From positions 13,409,794 to 13,473,793 of the forward strand of contig CM030840.1 in the NCBI GenBank assembly GCA_018105865.1: a stretch of 64,000 nucleotides of DNA, in the 5' to 3' direction. Below are positions 11,096 to 22,295 of the stretch, piece by piece; position 1 is the stretch's first letter; the number at the start of each line of letters is the position of its first letter. The DNA comes from Metaphire vulgaris (lineage: Eukaryota > Annelida > Clitellata > Crassiclitellata > Megascolecidae). Under the pieces are notes generated by a model, which had not been told where the DNA came from, ran no database searches, and worked only from the letters and a program-made list of their open reading frames with translations. Position numbers and translations under genes: made by a program.

Positions 11096-11482
11096 TATAA
11101 ATTCAACCCAGCCCAACCCTTCATGATTCAGACCCAGCCAATCCACGAAAGCAATGGGGTTACTTTACTCAACCCACCGTAGTACATTACAACATTACAG
11201 TTTCTTAAGCCATGATTCATTTTCTGACTCAACCCAACCTGACCCATCATGAAAATGAAAATTTCTGACCCGACCCATGCGTGGACCAGCGACGTAGCGA
11301 CGGGGTGTATATCGGTATATAGCCTTAACACCCCCTGCCGTTTTGTTCACATCTAGGACATTAACATATGTTTGACTTTGAAATAGCAATAACTAGTTAG
11401 TAGGATTAACCATCACCACCACTCCAAATCAAATTCATGGCTACGCCGCTGGCGTGGACCCAACCCATGTCCATCTCTGTGG
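11096..11482. mobile_element. fragment of the CAGAGTTGTCCATGGGT hAT family, split by an insertion
   Basis: 'acccaacccatgtccatctctg' at 11459-11480 and repeated 'cccaaccc' blocks from 11105 resemble the termini of the 4.2-kb element at 52417-56630. The fragment is interrupted by the MITE at 11287-11451. Confidence 0.45.
11287..11451. mobile_element. hAT-type MITE (CAGCGACGTAGC), 8-bp TSD
   Basis: A 165-bp element with ends CAGCGACGTAGC / GGCTACGCCGCTG. The perfect 8-bp duplication GCGTGGAC lies at 11279-11286 and 11452-11459. It is inserted into the CCCAACCC-rich element. Confidence 0.88.
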
Positions 11483-11770
11483 CGCTATGCATCGACTTTT
11501 TGCATAAGAATACACAGAACGCAGATAATTGAAATACAACTGCAATACCTAACATATGGCGCTTAATAAGAGAAGTCACAGTCTTTAATCCAGGGCTATT
11601 TCTAGGATTATCAATTTGGAGGGTGTCTGTCTCAAATGGAGAAGGGGGCGGTGTTGGAGGCTGTTAAAGATGCACCTCAGGCTCGGATTGTTGAAAATTT
11701 GGGGGTGTCGGTTTCAAATTGGGGGGGGGGGGTAAAAATATCCCTGCTTTTAGCGTCTATCAATTTCGTT

Positions 11771-12111
11771 TTATCGCTCGTTTCGTTTCCGATGAACCTT
11801 AAGATGTTTCGCCAAATGGTCCGATCGAGCGAACTTCTTTTCGCACAGTTTGCACGGATACGGTTTTACCCCGGAGTGCGACCGCTTGTGTCTCGCCAGT
11901 TCGTCGGATCTGGAGAACCGCCAGCCGCAGTCCGGCCAAAGGCAGGCGAACGGCTTCTCTCCGGTATGGCGGCGCAGATGCGCCTTCAGATGCGAGCTCT
12001 TGCTGTACACCTTGCTGCAGCTCGGGTAGGTGCAGAAGTGCAAGCGATCGTCCGGCTGCTGCTGCTGCTGTTGCTGCTGCTGTTGCTGCTTTCGGTACGG
12101 CGGAGAACATT
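11771..12111 (-). CDS. KLF15: KLF15-like zinc-finger exon (poly-Q plus three C2H2 fingers)
   Basis: C-terminal exon of a Kruppel-like transcription factor that should bind GC/CACCC boxes. Reading from about 12111: a poly-Gln run (about 12056-12091), then LHFC, then three fingers: C4-C9-H22-H26, C34-C39-H52-H56 and C64-C67-H80-H84 (numbering from 12043). The linkers are HTGEKPF and HSGVKPY; the second, with [14 protein letters not shown] and [11 protein letters not shown], is the KLF15 signature. It ends RKRNER-stop at 11771. An AG at 12112-12113 gives a phase-1 acceptor compatible with a donor at 12355, but its pyrimidine tract is poor, so the 5' boundary is tentative. The 230-codon open frame on the opposite strand is a shadow. 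Confidence 0.88.
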
Positions 12112-12355
12112 CTCGAACAGTCTCGTCGTTCGATTATTGTTGCCTGTAGTTCGTCGAGTTTCGTCGAGGACAGTTACGGGTAAGGAGAGCCGTGAGACCC
12201 TATCGCGGAGAGCGTTCGTTATGTGGGGCAGCGCGACGGACGTGCGCTGTTGCTGCTGCGCTGCTGCCGCTGGTGGCCGAAGTCTTCGACAGCACTGCGT
12301 CGTCGAGACGCCTGCTCAGAACGGTTAGCACTTTCCGCGACTTCATCGTACATAC

Positions 12356-13190
12356 CTACTTTACTGGAATCTCCCGCAGTGTCTCTTCTGAGCGCGCCGT
12401 CGACCTGTACGTCGCCGAAGTTCTGAATTCTGTCGCCAGGGTCGTCTTCTCCGCAGTCGAAATCGAACGTCGGCGGCGCATTTGCAACGCTATTATTGTC
12501 TTTCGCCGGACCGTTGGCGGACCGCTGAAACTTACCGGCCGAATAGACGCGGTCTGCTGCTATTCTGTGCTGACTGCGAACGCCGGTTGTAAAGCCATCG
12601 GTGCAGATTTCGTTGAGGTATTTTAATCCGACGCCCAGCACTACCATCTCCGACGGACCCGGTCGAACATCCCCCTCGTACGAATGATGATGATGCCCGT
12701 TTGCGTCGTAAGACGACGCTAGTAACGGTTCGCCGTCGTATCCATGAACGCCATGAGCGCCTACTTCGCCGACGCCCGACGGAAACCGGAGCTGGTAATC
12801 CACAAGAAACGTCGATCGATCGTCGGAGGAATCTGCGTCGCCGTCGTCGTCGGCACAGCTTTTCAGATACTCGGCGACGCCGCCTCCGCTGTTGTCGGTC
12901 GACGGGGTGGAGTAGCAACCACGGCCCATCCGGGGCCCTGCGTCGACCGCTATTAATTCGAGAATCTCGCCGTCGAAGTCGCTGCCGGAAGTGAGACTAT
13001 CGACGACGCTGCTTCCGCTTCTCGGGCTCCACGAACTTCCGGTGTTCTTGTCGCTGTCCGCGTCGTCGCCCAGGATGGCGGACAGGTCGGAGGAGACTAC
13101 GAACAGGTCTTCGACGTCGCCGGCGGGACACCAGTAGGTGTCCTTGTCCAAGAGAGGCGCCGTTTCGGGAGCTTCGACGCTCAGGAACAT
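12356..13190 (-). CDS. KLF15: KLF15-like N-terminal acidic exon
   Basis: ATG at 13190 (MFLSVEAPETAPLLDKDTYW) opens a frame rich in Asp/Ser/Gly and acidic clusters (ADDDGDADSSDD), typical of a transactivation region. It reads on to a stop at 12219, but a strong donor CTAG/GTATGT-like site at 12355/12354 (exon end 12356, phase 1) fits the phase of the finger exon 244 bp further on. If that splice is wrong, the join is either a later donor or a frame break. The region is markedly GC- and CpG-rich compared with its flanks, as expected of a 5' exon/CpG-dense promoter. No residue-level match to vertebrate KLF15 is claimed for this half. Confidence 0.65.
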
Positions 13191-13200
13191 CGTTCAAAAC

Positions 13201-13936
13201 GTCGACTTTGGAACAACCTCAAAGAAGTATAAAAATCCCGTTGAACAGCAGCTGCAGAATCGAATTCAACGCGCTTGCCGTAGCTAATTAGAACTCTAGC
13301 GATAATTAGTCATGCAATACTGCATCACAGTATAATTAGGCATGACACAGTGCACAGTTGGGAAGCGTTGCATATTAGACGTAATTGGGAAGTTCTGTTG
13401 TTTAGAAACCCTTAGAGGACTAAGGTCCTGAGAAATCTCGACAGAGTTCTGATAGACTCGCCAATTTTTTCCCAATTCTAGCTACAACCGAGTCAGACTG
13501 TAGAACATCAGCCGATGAAAAACTGACTGAAGGAGGATGCGCAAAACTGACTAGCGCTGCTACGAAACGTGAGAAACAGTCTCAGCTTTACAGAACGATA
13601 TGACACATACTGCCAACTGGATGTCATATTAAAAAGCAAAAAGTTTAATTGAATTCGTTTGAAAGCAACTTACAGTTTTAAAAAATCAATCAGAATATGA
13701 ATGGCATCCTCAGAATACACATTCTCCGTCGCTCGCGGTTATCGACCTAGTAATGTCAACTGCGTATTTCCTGATTCGCCCTTCGCATCTTATTTGGTCG
13801 AGCTTCGCGTTTTGTTTAGACCTATAGTCCTACGCTTAATACGATGCACGATCTATAAGGTCGGAGCGAGTACTTTGTAAGCTTTCAAGTTCCAAGAGGA
13901 CTAAACTTTAGGCCGACCGAAAGACGGTTTACAGAC
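13201..13936. other. 5' flank of KLF15-like gene, no gene seen
   Basis: Immediately upstream (minus-strand sense) of the ATG at 13190. It contains two near-copies of an ataatta/gcatga(t) block about 13300-13345. No TATA box could be placed with confidence. Confidence 0.4.
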
Positions 13937-14102
<166 letters not shown>

Positions 14103-14325
14103 GTAAGCAGTTTTCGATGTATCTGCGTCTCTGGATTTCTTTGCGGACTCTTAGAAACTAATAAACTGAATTTCAAGAGACCATGTGGGCATTATTGTGG
14201 CTAGTTTTTTGACCCACAGAAGCAGTCCTATACTTGACGGTGACAGCGTTTTGATGCCACGATTTCTTAGAAACGACGACTTCGTCTGTGTAACGGTCAA
14301 GGTCCAAATTCTGACGCAGAGGTCC

Positions 14326-14477
14326 TCTCTGTCCGTCCGTCCGTCTGTATATCTGTCTGTCTGTCTGTTTCTGTCTCTCTCTGTCTCTGTCACTGCCTAT
14401 GTCTGTCTATCTCTCTCTGTCTCTGTCATTGCCTATGTCTGTCTATCTCTCTCTGTCTCTGTCTGTCTGTTTGTCTG

Positions 14478-14508
<31 letters not shown>

Positions 14509-14555
14509 CTCTCTATCTATCTATCTCTCTATCTCTCTATCTCTCTATCTCTCTC

Positions 14556-14610
<55 letters not shown>

Positions 14611-14612
14611 GC

Positions 14613-14659
<47 letters not shown>

Positions 14660-14694
14660 TCTAACTATCTATCTATCTATCTCTCTTCCGTCCA
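14326..14694 (+). repeat. (CTGT)n/(CTAT)n compound microsatellite
   Basis: About 370 bp of tetranucleotide repeats, alternating between ctgt and ctat blocks with inserted ctct. The long Leu/Ser/Tyr frames across it are spurious. Confidence 0.95.
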
Positions 14695-16904
14695 CTAGAG
14701 CCTTTCAGTCGAGACTGAGGCTTCTTCAGAATCCGTCTGTTCAATGTTGGCCTTCGCTTGGAAGATTCTTCTTGGCGATAGACAATATAAGAGAGATTCA
14801 ATTTGTTAACGGGTTGGAAAAGACAATATTAATTATCGTAACGCGTCTTCCAAGACTTTGACGTAAAATACTGAACTGAAATCTATTTCAACTCTATAGA
14901 CTCATGTACGAAATAATCCAGAAGAATTAACATTTGTAATTAGGCCTACATATTTTGTTTAAAAAGAAAAAGGAAATACTTTGTCTTAGCTAATAGACCT
15001 AAGTGGTATTTGCGCTGAGTCAAAAGGAACATTCAGTCATATTGAGCTTTGCATAGAGGGCCTAATTAATGTTCAGAGATCTGTCAAATAAAAGTACATA
15101 AGAGTTATGATGCAATAATGTTATTCCAAAAGATGCTGATTCAATGAAAATTGATCGACAGATCATATCCGAAGAGTAGCACAGCCTATTCGTCAGTAAG
15201 TAAGCGCTGATTGAGATACAGTTTCAGCGTAGAAGGTCAAGTTTCAACTGAACTCGAAGTCAATAAAGAAATTGAGCTGGTTTTCTTCTTTTTTTAAAAA
15301 AGAAAAAATTTAAAAATCGCGTTTAATGTGAAAGCGAGGTTTGTGGATAATGTCCTTTTCTAGTTGGACGAAACTCTTCGGATAATAATTAGGCGCTAGA
15401 GGAGAAATAGTTCCCCATTTTAAAATAAGTCGGAGATCTGGGTCTCCCGGTCCACCATTGGAACACATTCCCCCATGTTATGGGACACAATACCGCTGAC
15501 GTAACTTGTCTAGTTTAACAGATTCTCTCCAATTTTACCAACGTTTTGTAGGAATTGAAAGTAATTTCTACGTCTCTGCATTGTCCATAGAAGAACAAAT
15601 TACGGTAAACTTAAACTTAAAGCAACATCATTGCTAAGTTTAATGTATTAACAAACGACCAGTAGGCCTAGAAGCCTACTACTGTATAAGTCTATTCGTT
15701 AATAGATATGGCATCTTACACAAGTTACATTGTTCTTCGTGGACCCAAGACTTTTTAACAACCAGTTTACGCCAACAATCGTTTTAAATGTCGTAACCTG
15801 ACCACAGAAGAACTTGCACATTCCCATTAGAGACAAATTCGCGACTTAAAACTATCCTAAGAAACTGCTCCAAAACCTCGGAAAGTTTGCACGTGACACG
15901 CCTTGTACAATGTACAGGCCTAGTCCAAAGTGCATGCCGGCGGACCGAAGGACGAGACATTGTAAAGCTAATTTCCATAGAAGACAATGTGAACGTTGTG
16001 TGCTGCTTATGCTAAGACGCCGCTAGCAATTGCTACTTACACCACGAGAGAGAAACAACAGGGAAGTCATAAATATTGACCGTAAATTATTAATCGTCTA
16101 AGTCGTGGCAGGAAACAGCACAACAGCTTTTATAACGGCATATAATTATACATGTAATAGGCTCACAAAGCACATCGATGTCGTAGCGAATCAACTGCCA
16201 TATCACAGGGACACAATGACTGTACAGTGTACACGCATGAAATACGCACGCATTTTGCACACTGACTGTAATTGTTATTTCAAAAATGTCATCGGTGTAA
16301 TGTACACGTATTAATACAGTAGGCACGCCTGGGTCGCAGACACTTTGTAATCCAAGCAAATACAGACAGATCTAGTCTACAAATGCGCGGTATATCAAAT
16401 CACTGTCCACAGGCATATAGGCCTACAGTGCCAACCCTTATGCACGAGGAAAAACTTCACTGCGAAAAACAGTCAACGTATAGTGCATTATAAGGCTACA
16501 GTGTACTTACAGGTTACCTGAATGAGAGTATCTCCCAGTTATCTGGACTGAGCTATCTATACCGTACGCTGCAAGTCATCTGCATACAATAAGACACATT
16601 TACTCCAAAAGGAGTTGAAAATAATTACAGGGAAGTGAAGCTTAGCGGAGCTTTTAGAAAGTACGTCTTAGCGTCTCCATTCGTTCGTGATCCATCGATT
16701 AAATGTTTATAGCAGTCGAAAGAGAAACATACTCGGAGTTTCGTTTTATCTTTGATATCCTACAAGTAGCATTCGCTTCAGATTATATTATCGGATACAT
16801 GAATACAGTAATCATCTGAGCTAAATAGGAAGGGTTAGGCATACAGCGAATACAATATTATTGTGATGTGTACACTGTACATTGAAAATCCCGCTCAACC
16901 TTGT
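14695..16904. other. intergenic, nothing recognised
   Basis: AT-rich sequence with scattered aggcct words. Only short, unconserved open frames on either strand; no transposon ends or RNA genes identified. Confidence 0.4.
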
Positions 16905-16908
16905 TGAA

Positions 16909-17118
16909 TGTACGACTTTTTAGCTTTGCTTCAAATGCGGGTTAAAATGGTGTGATAAAGGAAGAATAGGCAATCGAACAGTTGTTGAAAATAGGAGGGT
17001 TACCCCGAACTTTTAAATGTACGACTTTTTAGCTTTGCTTCAAATGCGGGTTTAGATGGTGTGAGAAAGGAAGAATAGGCCCAGATCGAACAGTGTAGTG
17101 TTAAAATAGGAGAGTTAA
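16909..17118 (+). repeat. 109-bp tandem duplication
   Basis: The block starting tgtacgactttttagctttg is present at 16909 and again at 17018, with about 10% differences and one small indel. Confidence 0.85.
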
Positions 17119-17397
17119 GGGCAAAGGGCCTTGAGAGACATCGCAGTCAACGTTGAATGGTTTGGATGGCAGGTCAGAGCTTCTGAACGCAGTAAAATGA
17201 TCGTGAAGATTGCGGTTTGAACTTGTTCAAAGCTACCTCAGCTATAGCCAATCCAACTTTAAAGTCCGTGAATACGTTTAGAGCCCTCTCTTAAGACGAA
17301 TATTGCAGATAAATCTATAGCAATGAAACCTGAATTGGTTAACTTAGCGTGATTTAAAGTGGCTTATAAGAAGGCATTACTGCCTGTGTGAAAGCCA

Positions 17398-17465
17398 CTA
17401 TAGGGCGCTAACGAACGGGACTTGAGCCCCATCCGTCAGCCTACCGCTCCAGCGCGTAACCCATT
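17398..17465 (-). mobile_element. tRNA-like SINE head fragment
   Basis: On the minus strand, gcgctggagcggtagg resembles a Pol III A box region and ggggctcaagtccc a B box. There is no good cloverleaf, so this is a decayed tRNA-derived SINE rather than a tRNA gene. Confidence 0.35.
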
Positions 17466-17680
17466 CTGTCATCTTCCGCGCTATGTTATGGGCCCACAAA
17501 ATGCCGTATATATTACTGTTTTAGTTCGTAACAAAATTTTATGAATTATTGTTTAGCGCGTTGTAGGGCATATAGGCCTACACTGTAGGTCTAGCAAGGG
17601 CGTATGTTACTGATCATATAGCGGAATGGGATATTTTCAGGACCCCTTGAGCGTAGGCCTAAATACATGCTATGAGGAGC

Positions 17681-17843
17681 AGGGGCGTAGACAGGAATTT
17701 GATTGGGGGTATAATGTGATTTGGGGAGGGGTATACAACTTTAAAAACTTTGAAAATCTTAAAAATACATTACAATTTTTAAGGTCGCCTGTTTTTTGGG
17801 AGATATATATACCGCTATACCACCCCCGTCGCTACGCCCCGGC
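17681..17843. mobile_element. probable hAT-type MITE (CAGGGGCGTAGAC ends)
   Basis: Starts CAGGGGCGTAGACAGG and ends GTCGCTACGCCCC(GG) in inverted form. Flanking ctatgagg and ctatgaac could be a decayed 8-bp duplication (6 of 8). Confidence 0.5.
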
Positions 17844-18066
17844 TATGAACCATTAAAATGCGTACAAATTACTGTAGCTTGTCCTACCAGTTTTTCTAAT
17901 GAAATGCATGAAAACTGGACCACAGCTTAAATCAACTTGACCATAAATACTTCGACTGCTAGCGATGGGCCACCGAGGTCAATAGTTTCCAGGGCTCCAT
18001 TTTGTAACCACCCCCTCCCCGTTGAACTCTACTATTAGAAACACGTAGAATTGGATTAGTCGAGTG

Positions 18067-18303
18067 TAGTGGCTTAGCCAAGGGGGTTGGGGTTAAAAAC
18101 CCCTTGGTTGCCGACGAAATTTTAAAAAATGTGTTTCTCTACATTTTAAATTTTCGGACGCGGTTTTGGGGTCAACCCTCCCTTGACTGCCGACCCAAAA
18201 TAAGTTGAGTAAAGATAATAAGATAATAGAGTAAAGATATAAGACGAGGACCTTTTTAAAAAACCTTAACCCCTCCCTTCCGGAAATCCTGGCTACGCCA
18301 CTG
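18067..18303. mobile_element. hAT-type MITE (AGTGGCTTAGCC ends), 8-bp TSD
   Basis: A 237-bp element starting TAGTGGCTTAGCCAAGG and ending CCTGGCTACGCCACTG, with perfect duplication GTCGAGTG at 18059-18066 and 18304-18311. Confidence 0.88.
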
Positions 18304-18750
18304 GTCGAGTGGAATATGAGTTTGGCGACTGAACGAACATGGGAGTGTGCAATCTTTTTTACCTGAAAGCAAAGCACTTTACCGAAATGCCTGGTAGTCA
18401 TAAAAAAATGTCGTCGTGCGTGAAAGTACACTACATATCTGTATACACATGTCTACTATATGGCTAAACAACAAGCTCTGAATCCTTATTTCCTTTAATT
18501 CCTTCGCTATCTCCTCAAACCTTTAGGTCTAAATTAAAAACCTTCCTATTCCAGAAGTCATTTCCTCCGTAGCTATACCAACCCGCCCCGCCGCCTCTTA
18601 GATAACTCAAAGATTATATAGAGAAAGATCACTGAACATGTAATTACTGTTAATGGAGACAGAAGACGAACATTTGCAAAGAAAACAATGAGGATGAAAT
18701 TACACTTGACGAAGGTAGTTTCGCAACGCATACAAAGTCATAAGAAGTGC

Positions 18751-18923
18751 CAGGGTTTTATCTAGATCGTTTTTCGGAGGAAATTGCCCTTTTCTCCGGA
18801 AATTTCAAATTCCCCCGGAAATTTTGGCATACTACATTAACTAACAGCAGCCCCTAGCTGACTTTCGTCCCGACTTTGTCAGTTCCCTCCCCCCGCGGAG
18901 TCCAGAGTCTAGATTAAACACTG
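18751..18923. mobile_element. hAT-type MITE (CAGGGTTTTATCTAGA), 8-bp TSD
   Basis: A 173-bp element; ends CAGGGTTTTATCTAGA and TCTAGATTAAACACTG. Perfect duplication AGAAGTGC at 18743-18750 and 18924-18931. The interior is close to 19743-19924. Confidence 0.92.
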
Positions 18924-18961
18924 AGAAGTGCCATCCCTTATCTTATCACAGGATGAGAGAT

Positions 18962-19143
18962 ACAGCGTTTTATCCAGACTACCGGCCTTTAGGGGAGTCA
19001 TTGACTTGGGAGGAGGAAGAGGTGTAATTTAATGCACAAATGTGTGTAAGTGTTGAAATTTTTGGAGGAGGGAGGACTTTTGAGATTTTTTGATGGGGAA
19101 GAGGGGGAATCATCCGTAACAGGCCAGGCCTGGATAAAACACT
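18962..19143. mobile_element. MITE related to 18751-18923, no TSD found
   Basis: Begins CAGCGTTTTATCCAGAC and ends CTGGATAAAACACTG. The terminal family matches its neighbour, but the flanks gagagata and gtgtggtg do not match. Confidence 0.6.
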
Positions 19144-19458
19144 GGTGTGGTGGCTGGTTTCTTTATAGTCGACTGGCGCGAAGCGAAGCGACTACCGACC
19201 GCTCTTGAAATAATTCTATACTAGCACGCCCGATATAGGCCTCGATACGAAGAAGTGTGAATGAAGGTCACCGATATGAAGAAGTGAGGCTGAAAGTACG
19301 CGAGTCCCGATCGCGGCTAGGTCGACCGCATGACGATTGACGACCCGGAAGCAGCGACAAAGCGCCGTATAAGCCAGCAGAGAGATAACATTCGCAATAA
19401 TTATAACTAATCAGGATATTTAATTGCACGGACGTGCAGCAGCGAGAATAACGCGCGG

Positions 19459-19469
19459 AGAGAGAGAGA

Positions 19470-19506
<37 letters not shown>
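19459..19506 (+). repeat. (GA)n microsatellite
   Basis: About 46 bp of ga with one ttga interruption. The minus-strand 136-codon frame over it shows no recognisable domain. Confidence 0.9.
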
Positions 19507-19508
<2 letters not shown>

Positions 19509-19742
19509 AGTTGACAAGGTTAAGTGGAAAGGAGGGGGTAGAGGTGGAGGAAGAGAAAATGCCGTTGGAAGCGAGAAGCATCCGTCGAGAGTTTACCTCG
19601 AGATCGTTTATCTCTTGTTGAGAGAGAAACTTCGATGAGGCCGTGCATGCATCGAAGACGCGACGATTCCAAACAGAAGGGGAATGAGTCACGTAAGAAC
19701 AGTGACGTCTTCCAATGGTCGGGTTGGAAAGTCGCCCCCCAT

Positions 19743-19924
19743 CAGGGTTTAATCTAGGCCGTTTTCGGGGGGAAATTGCCCTTCCCCCGAAAATTTCAAA
19801 TTCCCCGGAAATTTTGGCATACGACATCAACTAACAGCAGCCCCTAGCTGACTTTCCCCAGCTTTGTCAGTTTTCATCCGGCTTTGTCAGTTCCCCGGAG
19901 TCCAGGAGTCTAGATTAAACATTG
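19743..19924. mobile_element. hAT-type MITE (CAGGGTTTAATCTAGG), 8-bp TSD
   Basis: A 182-bp element; ends CAGGGTTTAATCTAGG and TCTAGATTAAACATTG. Perfect duplication CCCCCCAT at 19735-19742 and 19925-19932. Confidence 0.92.
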
Positions 19925-20438
19925 CCCCCCATAAAATAAAAATCTGGGGCGGGCCAGGTGGTGGCTGTGATGAAGACTGTTTATTATTGTGCGAAATTAC
20001 ATCAATATTTTCTTATTCTCTCGCTCTGTTCAATGCAAAAGCTAAAGTCCCATTACTTTATCATGCGACTCCAATGCCAGGAGCGCCTCTGAGAAGAAAT
20101 ATAAGAGACGCTATACAGATGCTATATTACATTACATACATTACATTACAATGTGGGATTGGCAGTCACCACTGGCAGCAGACGGTTCAAATTAGTTGCC
20201 TAACCCTTCAATTGGGTTTGTTCCGCTGCAGTTTTCCAAGAAACGAAATGCGCAAATAATATTTATTCCATATCGACGCTATTTACCCAAAATTTGAATA
20301 CTTTGAAAGGGTATGCAATGAGAGAAGAGAATATCAAAAAATAGTTCGAAAAAGATGAAATATTCTTTAAATCTTCGAAATCAGTTGGGCAAACTCGTTC
20401 TGTATTTATTTTATGCTAGAAATTAATTCAATCTGACC

Positions 20439-20595
20439 CAATGTTTATTCTAGGCCTTTGGGGGGGATCCCCAAGTTTTAAAATTCCCTCAGAAATTTGT
20501 ATATGTTGGCTTGGGGATCCCCCAAAAAGAGAGATAAATCTTGTCCCCAAACATTTCAAACTCCCCCAATGTCAAGGTGGCTAGAATAAACACTG
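20439..20595. mobile_element. hAT-type MITE (CAATGTTTATTCTAG), 8-bp TSD
   Basis: A 157-bp element; ends CAATGTTTATTCTAG and CTAGAATAAACACTG. Flanks atctgacc and atctcacc agree at 7 of 8. Third member of the 18751/19743 family. Confidence 0.85.
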
Positions 20596-20826
20596 ATCTC
20601 ACCGTAGCACAATACACAAACTTGGCTTACTCTTTATCTTCAGACGACGATGATACCTGGATACCATCACCTGATATGACTGCTTTCATGTCATCCTATT
20701 TTTGTTGACTAATCGCCTTGTCTTCATTACCTAGTTCAGTTGCGACGTCTATGAAATTGACTCATGCAATAGAGAACAGTTCGAAACAGTTCTCGCACTC
20801 AATGCAGTTTACTGCTCACCTCCGTT

Positions 20827-20959
20827 GCGAAGGGATAAGGTTTTGGTCATGCTGACTGTCGGGATAGTGTTGCGTTCAATAGCGTCCTAATTCAATAATT
20901 CAATTCCTGACCAGTCATGTGTCCATCCGCAGTCGTCGCAATGCGAAACTCGTTGTTGT
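20827..20959 (+). repeat. 133-bp direct repeat, copy 1
   Basis: Begins gcgaagggataaggttttgg; nearly identical to 21481-21613. The copies are 654 bp apart. No coding potential seen. Confidence 0.92.
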
Positions 20960-21480
20960 ACTCGGTCTAGACTAGCCTACTGAGAACTACGACTGGTGAG
21001 AACTATGATTTCAGAACAGTTTCGACGTGAAGTTTCCTAGCGCATTGAGAAACTATCCAACACTTAACACAGCTCGTTCATTTCTCGTAAATGACTAAAA
21101 ATCGGCGTTTAACATCCCTCCATGTTCATCATGTATTTCTCTGAGCGACTTATAAAGTTAATTTGAAAGTTAATCTGTTAGGACTATGCTTACATACTTT
21201 AGTATTTTATAGATTGTACTCTTACCTTAGGTAACGAGCCTACTAGAGTACTGAAAAACTGAAGAAATCTGTAGCCGAGTTAACGTTTTGTCCAATATAA
21301 GCCTCATCCAAAAGTCTTGTGGTGTATTTATGAATTCAGCTGACAGCTTAGGCTACAAGCGCCTTCCACGCCACTGTACTGTAGACGCGAAGTCAAGTAG
21401 GCGATGGAGCACATGACAGGAGTGATAAAGTCCCCCTCCTCGAATTTCCCCCGGACTCTGGCTGATGGCTAGCAATGGAC

Positions 21481-21613
21481 GCGAAGGGATAAGGTTTTGG
21501 TCATGCTGACTGTCGGGATCGTGTTGCGTTCAATAGCGTCCTAATTCAATAATTCAATTCCTGACCAGTCATGTGTCCATCCGCAGTCGTCGCAATGCGA
21601 AAATCGTTGTTGT
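21481..21613 (+). repeat. 133-bp direct repeat, copy 2
   Basis: Second copy of 20827-20959, differing at only a few bases, which implies a recent duplication. Confidence 0.92.
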
Positions 21614-22059
21614 CACATGGATGGTTGTTGCAAAAAGTATAAATGACATCGGGTAAGGCCATCTCATGCACAGCCTATAGCGACAATGGAGCTAATCGTT
21701 CTCGCCTACCATTCCTAGGCTCGTGGCCATCACAGGCGCCTGGGCAGTTGGGCTCACATGCGCTCGCAGCCTAAATGCACACACTTGCATTTACAGGCAA
21801 TGGTGGTTTTATCTGGACTCTGTTGATTTCGTATAGTGACTTCATAGATATCTAAGCTAAAATATTAGGCCGATTGCATATTCAAAAATAAAAAAATGAA
21901 ATCTAGAACCATCTCCTTGTAGTCTATAGCTTCATAATTTTCTCAAAACAATTAATTTGGCCTCAAGTAATTTAATTTCCGAATAATACTTAATTTTTGG
22001 AGCTTCGCCTTAATTTTTGTGCCAACCTAACTTACCTAAGTTACAATTGAGAGAAATGG

Positions 22060-22295
22060 TCATCGTCCACATAGAAAATCACGGAGCGTGTTGGACTTCT
22101 TCTTAAGTTCTCTGCCCGGAAGCAGGTCCTGGTTCCCATTGGCGCCATCCTTCTCTGTCAGCAGCTTGGGTCTTTAATCCTTTTTATCCGTCTTTAGTCA
22201 GCATCCAGTGCAGTGGTGATGTGCGTGGTCTTCCTCTAGTTATCCTTCCTCCCATATGATGTCCTTCCAGTAATGTTCTGAATTGTTGGGCTAAA
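22060..22295 (-). mobile_element. decayed LINE tail fragment
   Basis: The minus-strand reading gives LLEGHHMGGRITRGRPRTSPLHW, then AADREGWRQW after a shift: the RGRP...W RT C-terminal tail again. Frame shifts and stops show it is inactive. Confidence 0.5.

Noticed and set aside
11636..12328. 230-codon plus-strand frame
   Set aside because: It is antisense to the KLF15-like finger exon; GC-rich coding sequence produces the shadow. The minus-strand C2H2 pattern is unambiguous.
12532..12994. Arg-rich frames on both strands within the KLF15-like N-terminal exon
   Set aside because: Shadows of a GC-rich exon in alternative frames, with no start context or domain.
14185..14698. Leu/Ser/Tyr frames of 99-159 codons
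   Set aside because: Translations of (CTGT)n/(CTAT)n.
15784..16359. overlapping 67-89 codon frames on both strands
   Set aside because: No recognisable domain, splice context or repeat; length is within chance for this composition.
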